Positions 16,620-23,941 of a stretch of 26,842 bases of DNA are shown in pieces. The stretch's first letter is position 1; each line of letters begins with the position of its first letter. Location of the stretch: positions 1 to 26,842 of the forward strand of contig JAGCTA010000087.1 in assembly GCA_017963875.1 (NCBI GenBank), written 5' to 3'. Both the position numbers and the translations under genes were made by a program. The notes under the pieces were generated by a model, which was not told where the DNA came from, searched no databases, and saw nothing but the letters and a program-made list of their open reading frames with translations. This DNA comes from Victivallales bacterium. Its GTDB lineage: Bacteria > Verrucomicrobiota > Lentisphaeria > Oligosphaerales > Oligosphaeraceae.

Positions 16620-17423
16620 TTATGAGAGGCAGAACCACCGTGGGGATTGTTTCATGGCATGGAGCCAGTCTTCGACTGATAGCGAGTTGTTCTTGCGGCA
16701 AGCAGCGTAATGAGCCGTATATGAGGCGATTTCCTGTTCGGAAATTTGCAAGTCTCGGAAGAAGGTACATAGATCACGAATTGCACAATCAAACCTTATG
16801 GATTCGGGAACTTGGCGAGCACGGGCAACATCAATCCAGAAAAGTTCCAGATGATTGTCGGATAACTCGCGGAAAAGCAGATTTCGTGCATGGAAAGCGG
16901 CATGGAGCCAGCCGTTGTCATGAAAAATCGCAAGGTACTCCATGTTCCCCATGCAGAACTCACGTCGAAGTTCATCATGTCCCTCACGGTAGTTACCGCT
17001 AGGCATGAAGATGCGGCCATCGTGCGTGTTGTTGAGAAAACTGGTCACAATGAACGTTTCAAGCAAAAGGAAGCATTTTCTTGTGTCTCCAACGGCGAGA
17101 ACTGTAGGCGTCGGGATGCCCATTTGTGCTATTGCCTGATAGTTGCTCCATTCGCGTGCGGGAAGAGAATGGTTAAACAGGAAACGAGTATATTTGGTGA
17201 CTTTCTGCGTTTTGTAGGCAAAGTCAAAGTCGCCGTCCTTGCAGTGCCAGACATATTTGTCATGAGACTCGTTGATGAGTTGATGAGTGTCATCCTGCGC
17301 CAAAGGCGTTCCGCGAAGGTGTTTTAAGACTTCGCGAAATTCTGGTATGGCATACGACCAACTGCGGCTGTAGTGCTCGCCTGGAATGGGATGAGGCAGT
17401 ATTGTTTTATCTTCAGGTTTCAT
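16620..17423 (-). CDS. InaA/WaaP-like lipopolysaccharide-kinase family protein with altered catalytic loop
   Basis: The protein has 267 residues and a small kinase-like fold. Candidate ATP-binding Lys71 lies in DFAYKTQK. The catalytic-loop region reads FHDNGWLHAAFHARNLLF (167-184) and the metal-binding Asp is Asp198 in FWIDVARAR. Members with the HxD signature phosphorylate heptose or Kdo in the lipopolysaccharide inner core at the cytoplasmic membrane. Here the position of the catalytic Asp in H-x-D-x-x-x-x-N is Ala176. The InaA branch, as I recall it, also lacks this Asp, so this may be a divergent kinase or a pseudokinase. There is no signal peptide. The ribosome-binding site is weak. It lies downstream of the DUF3014 gene on the same strand with a 128-base gap, in a stretch of envelope genes. 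Confidence 0.75.
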   Translation of the reverse strand: MKPEDKTILPHPIPGEHYSRSWSYAIPEFREVLKHLRGTPLAQDDTHQLINESHDKYVWHCKDGDFDFAYKTQKVTKYTRFLFNHSLPAREWSNYQAIAQMGIPTPTVLAVGDTRKCFLLLETFIVTSFLNNTHDGRIFMPSGNYREGHDELRREFCMGNMEYLAIFHDNGWLHAAFHARNLLFRELSDNHLELFWIDVARARQVPESIRFDCAIRDLCTFFRDLQISEQEIASYTAHYAACRKNNSLSVEDWLHAMKQSPRWFCLS

Positions 17424-17551
17424 TTTAATTCTTTGTTGTCACGCTCTTTTGCATTTGAGACGATGTTGTCTGTTTTTGGTTTATGGTATTGGATTTCAAA
17501 TACAAACGATAAGAGATGAAAGGCTTTTTATCATGGCAGTTTCTATATTCA

Positions 17552-18418
17552 TCATTGATTTTTCCACAGTTCTCTGGCGTAATCAATGAGGGCAGTCTGG
17601 TTGGCGATGCCGAGGCGGAGGATGAACTTCTGGGCATCAGTGAGTTCCTCGAGTTCTGAATTGGCGTATTTATAAAGTGTATCGGTAAGTCGTACCAGTT
17701 GAAGTGGCTTTTCAGGGATTGGAGTCGTCAGGATGGTCGTCAGTGCTTCGAGATAGATTTTCTTGAATGATATTTCTGGCGGATAACCAAATTTGTCATG
17801 GAGAATTGCCTCAAGGTCTGGTTCGAGTCGGGATAGAAGATTGGCGGCTTTTTCTGGAGGGATGGACGTTATGGCCTGGACAACGGCTGAAAAACGCTGT
17901 TCTGTTTCAGGGGCGATGATATAAACCCCGTTCATGGGAATAGCCTTGAAGGGCTGCGGTTTTGGAATAAAGTCCAACGTGCTGAGGACAAGCGGTCTGT
18001 TGCCGTTGGCGAGTTGCTCCGTTGCCTTGACGAAAACCTCCAATGCCGCAGGATGATGCGCAAAGGAGAGCCACAATTGATTATCGCTTATGGAATCCGC
18101 CAAAGCCTTCAGTAGTTCGTATCCCTTTGGCTTTGTTGGCGTATTTTCACTAGAACCGTCAGTTAAAGGAATAGTCTCGGCTTGAACAGCGGTTGCAGTA
18201 TTGCCAGAGGTTTCATCAGTCTTCTGTCTGCTTTCTTCCTGGGAGTTTTCTTGAACGGGATTGTCAGTTGCCGTGGAAGATTCTGGAGTTGTGATTCCCT
18301 GAGGTGTTTCCTGCGGAGAAGACTTGCCAGGGGAAGACAAGTAGTCCCAGAAATAGATTGCCAGGCATAATATGATAATTGGCGGAAGTGCTATCAAGAC
18401 TTTTGTGGTGGTTTTCAT
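17552..18418 (-). CDS. Membrane-anchored DUF3014 protein
   Basis: The protein has 288 residues. Residues 7-26 form one N-terminal membrane helix (VLIALPPIIILCLAIYF). A Pro/Ser/Thr/Glu-rich linker runs from 30 to about 95. The C-terminal domain, about 100-285, follows DUF3014: LWLSFAHHPAALEVF, NGVYIIAPETEQRFSAVVQ, a segment ending DKFGYP, LTTILTTPIPEKPLQLV and the typical ending LEELTDAQKFILRLGIAN. The topology is probably an inner-membrane anchor with the domain in the periplasm. The function of DUF3014 is not known to me. AGAGGA lies a few bases before the ATG. The terminator at 18446-18493 separates it from the upstream PpiD-like gene, so it should have its own promoter between 18419 and 18445 or depend on read-through. 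Confidence 0.82.
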   Translation of the reverse strand: MKTTTKVLIALPPIIILCLAIYFWDYLSSPGKSSPQETPQGITTPESSTATDNPVQENSQEESRQKTDETSGNTATAVQAETIPLTDGSSENTPTKPKGYELLKALADSISDNQLWLSFAHHPAALEVFVKATEQLANGNRPLVLSTLDFIPKPQPFKAIPMNGVYIIAPETEQRFSAVVQAITSIPPEKAANLLSRLEPDLEAILHDKFGYPPEISFKKIYLEALTTILTTPIPEKPLQLVRLTDTLYKYANSELEELTDAQKFILRLGIANQTALIDYARELWKNQ

Positions 18419-18445
18419 CTGTCCTCTCCCAATTTAAAACACAAT

Positions 18446-18493
18446 AGAAACAAAACGGTCTGCGGATGCCTTGTCGCAACACCACAGACCGTT
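18446..18493 (-). terminator. Intrinsic terminator of the PpiD-like gene
   Basis: Read on the minus strand, AACGGTCTG (complement of 18493-18485) pairs with CAGACCGTT (complement of 18462-18454). GG/CC pairs inside the loop extend it, and TTTTGTTTC follows. It lies about 90 bases after the stop of the 703-residue gene and before the DUF3014 start. Confidence 0.85.
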
Positions 18494-18581
18494 ACAATAT
18501 CTTGAATTCGTCAAAGCCGCCAAAGGCTGGACTTTTCATGAATTCATTTGATTTTTCAGAAATTAATAATACCAGATGTGG

Positions 18582-20693
18582 TTATTTTTCATCAGCATCG
18601 GTTCGTGGAATGACTTCATCAACGAGTTTGGTGTTTGACTTGGCGAGGAGTTCGGCCTTTAGGGCTTCAACAGCCTTGCTCTTCAATTGGTTGACGATCA
18701 TCGTCTCTGCGGTTTCAACTTGCTTTTTGCCCTCATCGCCTTCTGGCAATTCGCGTTTGACCTGATAGACGAGGAGATATCCGCGGGAAGCCTCAATTGG
18801 CTTGTCCAAAAGGACATTGTTGCCTGCCTTGTTCAGTTCGGCGCAGAGTTCAGGCATATTCTGCGCAGTGACGCCAGCCTGACTCCCGACCATTGAGAAA
18901 CCGTAGAACTGAGCCTGCTTCAGCATCATCGGCGTCATGCCTGTGCGAGACATATACATCTGCTGATACGTCAGTTGAATTGCAGAATTGAGGGCGGCAT
19001 ACCAACTGATGGGCTTCTTGCCGTCAGTGAAACGCTTTTGTGTATCGGCGACTTCTAGTGTCTTGCCTTCCTTGAGTTCCTTCTGATAGGCGGCAAGAGC
19101 GTCCTCTGCGCGTTTCTTCGCGGCGGCGGAGGAGAGTTCGCGATTGTACCAACTCAGCAACTTCGGGTCAGTCTTGGCTGGTTTCTCGATTACAAGTTTG
19201 CCATCGGCTTCCGTGATGAAAGGCACGATGTTGGTGTTGTAATTGTGAATCGCCTTGATTTCAGCGATATATGACGCTGGGTCCGACATGTTTTCTTCAG
19301 GATTTGCGGCAATTTCTGAAGCGAACAATTCGTCAAGGGACTTCTTCCCGACGAGTTTAGGCTCATAAGGTTTGAGAATCTTCTCGTCGAACATGACCAG
19401 GGCTTTTTCTCCGCGAAGGATGTTTGCGGCTGCATTGCGGATGTTTTTGTCCTTATTTGGGTTATCGACTTTCATCGCGATGGCGAAACCGTTGTCGCCA
19501 GAGTCGCCAGCGATAGGCGTGAGCGCGGTCGGTGCATTGATTTCCTTGATGCCCTTGATTGCTTCGACAAGTGCCTTCTGCTCCATGTCGATGTTGCCGA
19601 CGAAAGTGCCTTCTGGGAAGCCATTCTGTGTGGCGACTATGAGTTTGTTCTTTGCCGCTGCTGCATAGAATTGAGCAAAACGAGTGGTTTTGGCCTTATT
19701 GTCCAGAGGTTTGGCCAATTCGGCGATAAAGCCATCAAAGCGTGCCCTAAGCCATTTTTCAGCCTTGGTATCCTTGACCGTCTTGGTGATTTGCTCTTTC
19801 ACGTCATCCAGTTTCTTGTCTTTGAAGAGCGTCGCGGCGTTTGCATCGAAGAACGCCTTGATTTCAGCGTCCGTAGGATTGATTTCATCTGCGAGTGCCT
19901 TGTCCTTTTCGGCCTTCTTGAAAATGTCCGCATAGTCGCGGTAGGCCACAAGGAAGTAATCCGTCATACGATCCTTGTCTGTGAGTTCAGAACCACGGTC
20001 TTTCAGGAAAGCATCGATTTCAGCATCCGATGGTCTGGAATCACGTTCCAGATTCAAAGGAAATGTGGCGACTTTGACAGTGGAATCCGCCGCAACCGTC
20101 ATGACAGTCGCAGGATCCGCCTTGATGTCCTTGGTGACACTATCCAGAACGCGGTTGGCAAGGATATCGTCCTTAAGCATTTCGTCAAAATCTTCGCCCG
20201 TGAGTTTGAATTGCTGCTTGACGACATTTTCGATGAAGCGCTTGAAACGCGCCTGAGTGAAGACGGTCTCTGTTGAATCAAGTTCGTTACCCGAATGGTC
20301 CTTGTCTGAGATTTTCCAGTAGGGGAGTTTTACAAGGGCGTCGGCAAATTCTTCGTCGGTGATTTTGTCCAGTTTTTTCTCATGCGCTTCATGGACCAGA
20401 CGCATTTTCTCAAGCGTCATCTGGATGAGTTCAAAGTCATTGGTACGGGAGGGCAGGCGGCGGTTGTTCATCGCATTGAGCAGGCGAATCTGCGATCCTT
20501 TGCGCATGATGTCGTCAACGGCAAGATTGCGCCCATACATGTGGCCGATGGAAGTCAGACGTTCACGGCCAGTGCAACTGTTGTCGCCAGAGCCGATGGT
20601 GAACACGAAAATGACCGCAATGACGATGCAAAGAACGAGGTACGTAACCTTACCATGCTTGTCAAAGTAGGAATTGAACTTGGTGATAATCAT
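18582..20693 (-). CDS. SurA/PpiD-like membrane-anchored periplasmic chaperone-type protein
   Basis: The protein has 703 residues. A short cytoplasmic lead (MIITKFNSYFDKHGK) precedes one transmembrane helix at about 16-34 (VTYLVLCIVIAVIFVFTIG), the PpiD layout. The remainder would face the periplasm. Residues about 45-210 are helical like the SurA N-terminal domain (AVDDIMRKGSQIRLLNAM, QARFKRFIENVVKQQFKL). The rest is Lys/Asp/Glu/Ala-rich helix with repeated SurA-like segments such as DAEIDAFLKDRGSELTDK and DAEIKAFFDANAATLF. A parvulin catalytic signature is not evident; GNIDMEQKALVEAIKGIKE may be its remnant. The likely role is assisting folding of exported proteins. GAGG lies before the ATG. 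It is 57 bases downstream of rpe, so the two may share a transcript ending at the terminator at 18446. Confidence 0.8.
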   Translation of the reverse strand: MIITKFNSYFDKHGKVTYLVLCIVIAVIFVFTIGSGDNSCTGRERLTSIGHMYGRNLAVDDIMRKGSQIRLLNAMNNRRLPSRTNDFELIQMTLEKMRLVHEAHEKKLDKITDEEFADALVKLPYWKISDKDHSGNELDSTETVFTQARFKRFIENVVKQQFKLTGEDFDEMLKDDILANRVLDSVTKDIKADPATVMTVAADSTVKVATFPLNLERDSRPSDAEIDAFLKDRGSELTDKDRMTDYFLVAYRDYADIFKKAEKDKALADEINPTDAEIKAFFDANAATLFKDKKLDDVKEQITKTVKDTKAEKWLRARFDGFIAELAKPLDNKAKTTRFAQFYAAAAKNKLIVATQNGFPEGTFVGNIDMEQKALVEAIKGIKEINAPTALTPIAGDSGDNGFAIAMKVDNPNKDKNIRNAAANILRGEKALVMFDEKILKPYEPKLVGKKSLDELFASEIAANPEENMSDPASYIAEIKAIHNYNTNIVPFITEADGKLVIEKPAKTDPKLLSWYNRELSSAAAKKRAEDALAAYQKELKEGKTLEVADTQKRFTDGKKPISWYAALNSAIQLTYQQMYMSRTGMTPMMLKQAQFYGFSMVGSQAGVTAQNMPELCAELNKAGNNVLLDKPIEASRGYLLVYQVKRELPEGDEGKKQVETAETMIVNQLKSKAVEALKAELLAKSNTKLVDEVIPRTDADEK

Positions 20694-20750
20694 TTCAGCC
20701 TCGCATAAGTGGTGGGGTTATATGGTTAGTTGTTTTGATTTCTTTAGTTA

Positions 20751-21443
20751 TTATCGGTCGGCGCGGATGGCCTCGATGGCGTCTTTGCGGGTGGTTTTCG
20801 AATGGAAGACGCTGCTTCCCGCGACAAGCATGTTGGCACCTGCGCCAATGACCTGGCGGGCAGTCCCGACGGCGATGCCGCCATCGACTTCCAAATGTAT
20901 CTTACGGCCGCTCTGTTCAATGGCTTTTTTCAATGTCTGGATTTTTGGAATCTGCCCTTCCATGAACGACTGACCGCCAAAGCCAGGTTCGACAGTCATG
21001 ACAAGAATGAGTTCAACCATGTCCAGATAGGGTAGAATGGCGCTTGCGGACGTGCCAGGCTTCAATGTAATGCCCGCGCTGCATCCGCAGTCGTGTATCA
21101 TGGCCAGAGCCTCTGCAATGTCTCCATTGCTTTCTACATGGACGGTGATGGAATCGGCGCCTGCATCGGCAAAGGGGCGGATGTACTTCAGAGGATCGGT
21201 GATCATCAGGTGCACATCGAAAATCATGTCGTTCTGTTTCCGCAATGACTTGACAAGCCCTGGTCCCATGGACAAGTTTGGAACGAAATGCCCGTCCATG
21301 ATGTCAATGTGCAGCAAATCCGCAGCAGCCACGTCGGCCACGTCGTCGGCCAGATTGGCAAAATCTGCGGAAAGGATGGATGGAGCGACAAGTATGTCGC
21401 TGGTATTGAGCGTTGTGACAGGTTTACGGGGACGATTGCTCAT
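20751..21443 (-). CDS. rpe: Ribulose-phosphate 3-epimerase
   Basis: The protein has 230 residues, the family's normal size plus an N-terminal extension of about 17 residues. It interconverts ribulose-5-phosphate and xylulose-5-phosphate (pentose phosphate pathway, cytoplasm). Motifs are VAPSILSADFANL at 19-31, HIDIMDGHFVPN at 45-56 (metal ligands His45 and Asp47), FDVHLMI at 75-81 (His78), VMTVEPGFGGQSF at 148-160 and EVDGGI at 185-190 (Asp187). All four expected metal ligands are present. The ribosome-binding site is weak (AAGGT about ten bases upstream). The rpmB terminator at 21497-21537 lies between rpmB and rpe, so rpe expression depends on its own promoter or on read-through. Confidence 0.97.
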   Translation of the reverse strand: MSNRPRKPVTTLNTSDILVAPSILSADFANLADDVADVAAADLLHIDIMDGHFVPNLSMGPGLVKSLRKQNDMIFDVHLMITDPLKYIRPFADAGADSITVHVESNGDIAEALAMIHDCGCSAGITLKPGTSASAILPYLDMVELILVMTVEPGFGGQSFMEGQIPKIQTLKKAIEQSGRKIHLEVDGGIAVGTARQVIGAGANMLVAGSSVFHSKTTRKDAIEAIRADR

Positions 21444-21496
21444 GTTAAATTGACCTTAATTTTGACATCCACTATTCCCTGTGAGGTATGGATGGA

Positions 21497-21537
21497 AACA
21501 AAAAACGGGCACGGGGATAAAAAATCCGTGTCCGTTT
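21497..21537 (-). terminator. Intrinsic terminator of rpmB
   Basis: Minus-strand AACGGACACGG (complement of 21536-21526) pairs with CCGTGCCCGTT (complement of 21514-21504) over 11 positions with one mismatched A-C pair as read on this strand (a G-U wobble on the opposite strand). TTTTTTGTT follows. It lies about 50 bases after the rpmB stop and 55 bases before the rpe start. Confidence 0.82.
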
Positions 21538-21587
21538 CAATGGTTTGACTCATCGTCTCGCAAAGCATTTGCGATAAATGGTGGAAA

Positions 21588-21815
21588 TCAGGCTTTGACA
21601 ATCTTGTTGGAGCGAATGCAGGCTGTGCAGACGCACATTCTTTTGACTTCGCCGTTGACCAGCACACGGACATTCTGAAGATTCGGGCTGAATGTACGTT
21701 TGGTGTTCTTGACGACGTGAAGACCGATACCGCCTTTTTTCTTTGCCAAACCGCGGTAGGTAATGTGACCGCCGACAGTCTTGTGCTTGCCGCATATTTC
21801 ACAAACTCTGCTCAT
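21588..21815 (-). CDS. rpmB: 50S ribosomal protein L28
   Basis: The protein has 75 residues, typical for the short L28 form. It is a structural component of the large ribosomal subunit. The sequence starts MSRVCEICGK and includes HITYRGLAKKKGGIG, NTKRTFSPNLQNVRV and VCTACIRSNKIVKA. CxxC pairs at Cys5/Cys8 and Cys63/Cys66 make this the zinc-binding (C+) version. GAGGAA lies eight bases before the ATG. It is monocistronic by its own downstream terminator. Confidence 0.97.
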   Translation of the reverse strand: MSRVCEICGKHKTVGGHITYRGLAKKKGGIGLHVVKNTKRTFSPNLQNVRVLVNGEVKRMCVCTACIRSNKIVKA

Positions 21816-21880
21816 CGTTGTTTCCTCGTTGTAATGCCTTCAGGCTGTTTTATATTTTTGAAATTGATATCGTCTTTCAA

Positions 21881-21935
21881 CAAAAAAAACCTGTGCGTTG
21901 ACATATTACCTCAGTGGCAGTGTGTTGCGCAGGTT
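21881..21935 (-). terminator. Intrinsic terminator downstream of tRNA-Lys
   Basis: Minus-strand AACCTGCGC (complement of 21935-21927) pairs with GCACAGGTT (complement of 21896-21888) over nine positions with one imperfect pair. The loop is 30 bases, and a run of eight T residues (complement of 21889-21882) follows. It sits about 115 bases after the tRNA 3' end, before rpmB. Confidence 0.8.
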
Positions 21936-22048
21936 TTCACCCGTCTCAGGGAATATGGTTAATCTTGCGGAAAGTCCTCTTCCTGATTCGTATGGTGCAA
22001 TGCCTTGATATCCGAAATCGGCATTCCGCAAAATACAAAAACATTTGA

Positions 22049-22125
22049 TGGTGGGACGGCGGGGACTTGAACCCCGGACCCCCGCATTAAAAGTGCGATG
22101 CTGCTACCGACTGAGCTACCGTCCC
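22049..22125 (-). tRNA. tRNA-Lys (anticodon UUU), CCA encoded
   Basis: The minus strand reads GGGACGG...CCGTCCC-A-CCA, a perfect 7-bp acceptor stem with an encoded CCA. The anticodon arm is TCGCA-CTTTTAA-TGCGG, with anticodon TTT at positions 34-36. The T arm is CGGGG-TTCAAGT-CCCCG. The gene is 74 nt plus CCA. The D arm is slightly unusual: GCTC-AGTCGGTAG-CAGC, where a typical tRNA-Lys has GAGC on the 3' side. It looks like one inserted C that breaks the fourth D-stem pair. Confidence 0.96.
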
Positions 22126-22384
22126 ATCAACAAACAAAATACATTCAACAAACATTTTTCCCATGTCTGGCAGATGTATTTTCTATTAATTTAGCATGGA
22201 TTCCTGATTTTGCAATCTTCTGAAAGATTTTTTTTGGCGTAAAGGGTTTTGTCTAGGTTGCGATTTTCAACAAAATCCTGTGGAAACTTTTTTTAAACAA
22301 TGATTTGAGTTTCTGTTTTTAACATATAAAGTAACCAAAGTTTCAAGTTTTCCGTAAAGCAAAAATATATAAGGGACATAAGCG
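22126..22384. other. AT-rich divergent interval with leader hairpins before the SecA-like gene
   Basis: No gene is seen in these 259 bases. They must hold the tRNA-Lys promoter (minus) and the promoter of the gene at 22385 (plus). Two plus-strand hairpins stand out. AATCTT-CTGA-AAGATT (22214-22229) is followed by a T-run, a weak terminator shape. AGGGTTTTGT (22243-22252) pairs with ACAAAATCCT (22270-22279) with one G-U, and seven Ts begin at 22288. No plus-strand gene ends nearby, so these may be leader structures. Clear -35/-10 boxes were not found. AAGGGA before 22385 is the ribosome-binding site. Confidence 0.45.
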
Positions 22385-23875
22385 ATGACGGCTAGAGAAC
22401 AATGGCAGGCCTGGCGCAGTGGTGATTCGCCCGCAAACGTCAGCATAGACGATTTTTACCGTTGGCTTGAAGATTTCACCTCGGAGGCGGAAGATAGTGA
22501 CGGATTGTTTGAGCGTTGGCGCGCATTGCCCGACCGCGAGTCCAATATGAAACGTATCCTGGAAGGTGAGATCATTGGAGTAGGCACGCAGCCGCAGTTC
22601 CTGTATGGAACGTTTTTCGGTCTGTTTCAGGTCTTGCATGGGAGAAAATGCTTCATAGGGACATGCGAACCCGTGGACAATGTCTATTGCCATGCAGTGG
22701 TTCGCAGACTGACAACGTATCTTGGGAAGATTGTTGTTCGCGTCAATGGCTCGATGATGGCTTCAGAAAAACTCTATCTTGGCAATTTCAATGATGTCAA
22801 TATGGCATTTGTTGACTATGTCGAGTTGATGGCCTTGAAGAAGAAAAATGAGGAATTGTTCAAAAAGCACGTACAGGCGTTGTTCCTGCTTGAATACGAT
22901 TTGCCCATCTATACCATGAGGCTTGTCATGATGGACCATGGGCTTGAACGTGGCGCTGGCATGGCATATCATTGCACAAACAAGGTTCCCGAGGAATGGG
23001 CCAAGGGCATGTGCATTGACACGTCTCAGGAACTGAAGAGCATGGAAGGGCTGGTCTTGGGCGGTGTCTATTCCTATATCAACTCATACACGGTTTCGGA
23101 AACGGAATTCCTTCTGGGGCCGATGCTCAAGAAGAAAATCAAGGTCGTCCGCGGCAAGGGGAGCAAGTCCTATACTTATCGGACAGATGCCCAGCGGGCG
23201 TCAATGCTTGTTCGTGATGTGATGCAGACAGAGGGAAATGCGCTGATTCTTTGCTATACGGATGGCGTCCGCCAGTCCGTTTGCGAGGAGTTCCGCAAGA
23301 GCGGGCAGGATGTCGTTGTTTCAACAAATCCCATGGACATTCTGACGGCGTTTGTCCAATTGCCTGGCATGGAATCCAAGAAGAAAGTGATGCTTATGCG
23401 CAGTTTTCCTTCGACCTTGGTCATTCCGCCTAAACCGATCTGCAAAGGCGCGGTATTTCTGGCGGAGCATTTCCTTTCGACGAATATCGAGGAGAAGGCA
23501 CTTGCGATTAGCGAGGGGGTGTTCGAGAATCCTCCAGGAGTGCGCATGTATTTCAGCATGGAAGACCAACTTTTCAAGACGTACGAAAAAGAGGGTGGTT
23601 TTGACAAGTTGTTTGCACTTATTGATTTCACTGAAAAATATGATCCGTGGCGTCAGATTCGCCGAGTGCTTGCCAGAACGATGGAGAAACGGCTGCATAA
23701 CCTTCGTGTCTTGAGCATGGATGAGGATTCGGTCCTCATAACGATGATATTCCAGGGAGTGACTCATCCAAACCTCGTGAAGGATTCCAAGCCTAAACTG
23801 ACATCGAAACTGGATGCCCCATGCTTCTGTGGTTCTGGCAAGCCGTTCAGGGAATGCCACGGCAAGAAGAAATAG
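22385..23875 (+). CDS. Degenerate SecA-like pseudo-ATPase with intact SEC-C zinc motif
   Basis: The protein has 496 residues; SecA has about 850-900. It follows SecA in order. VLHGRKCFIGTCEPVDN (83-99) aligns with VLNERCIAEMRTGEGKT. LGKIVVRVN (113-121) aligns with GKGVHVVTVN, and ALFLLEYDLPI (165-175) with the DEVDSIL region. YRTDAQRASMLVRDVM (265-280) aligns with MTEAEKIQAIIEDIK, and RMYFSMEDQLFK (387-398) with RFYLSMEDALMR. From FLAEHF (358) to SMED the spacing equals IIGTER to SMED in SecA without gaps. The C-terminus CFCGSGKPFRECHG has the exact C-x-C-x8-C-H zinc pattern (Cys480, Cys482, Cys491, His492). Walker A, Walker B, motif V and the motif VI arginines are all substituted, and most of the PPXD and helical scaffold/wing regions are missing. 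It therefore cannot be a normal motor; a regulator, adaptor or scaffold is inferred. Possibly an operon head for the U32 pair 66 bases downstream. Confidence 0.78.
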   Translation: MTAREQWQAWRSGDSPANVSIDDFYRWLEDFTSEAEDSDGLFERWRALPDRESNMKRILEGEIIGVGTQPQFLYGTFFGLFQVLHGRKCFIGTCEPVDNVYCHAVVRRLTTYLGKIVVRVNGSMMASEKLYLGNFNDVNMAFVDYVELMALKKKNEELFKKHVQALFLLEYDLPIYTMRLVMMDHGLERGAGMAYHCTNKVPEEWAKGMCIDTSQELKSMEGLVLGGVYSYINSYTVSETEFLLGPMLKKKIKVVRGKGSKSYTYRTDAQRASMLVRDVMQTEGNALILCYTDGVRQSVCEEFRKSGQDVVVSTNPMDILTAFVQLPGMESKKKVMLMRSFPSTLVIPPKPICKGAVFLAEHFLSTNIEEKALAISEGVFENPPGVRMYFSMEDQLFKTYEKEGGFDKLFALIDFTEKYDPWRQIRRVLARTMEKRLHNLRVLSMDEDSVLITMIFQGVTHPNLVKDSKPKLTSKLDAPCFCGSGKPFRECHGKKK

Positions 23876-23941
23876 CAGGGGAAGATGGGCTTGCAGAGCG
23901 GAAAGGAATGTAAATTTCAAAACAATAAAAAAAGAGGCAAT

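Noticed and set aside
22214..22235. Terminator-shaped hairpin AATCTT/AAGATT with T-run
   Set aside because: Only A-T-rich pairing (one G-C pair) and no plus-strand gene ends upstream; kept only as part of the leader description.
22385..23875. Plain 'SEC-C motif hypothetical protein' call
   Set aside because: The zinc tail is only the last 17 residues; the rest follows SecA in order, so a tail-only name would miss the main relationship.
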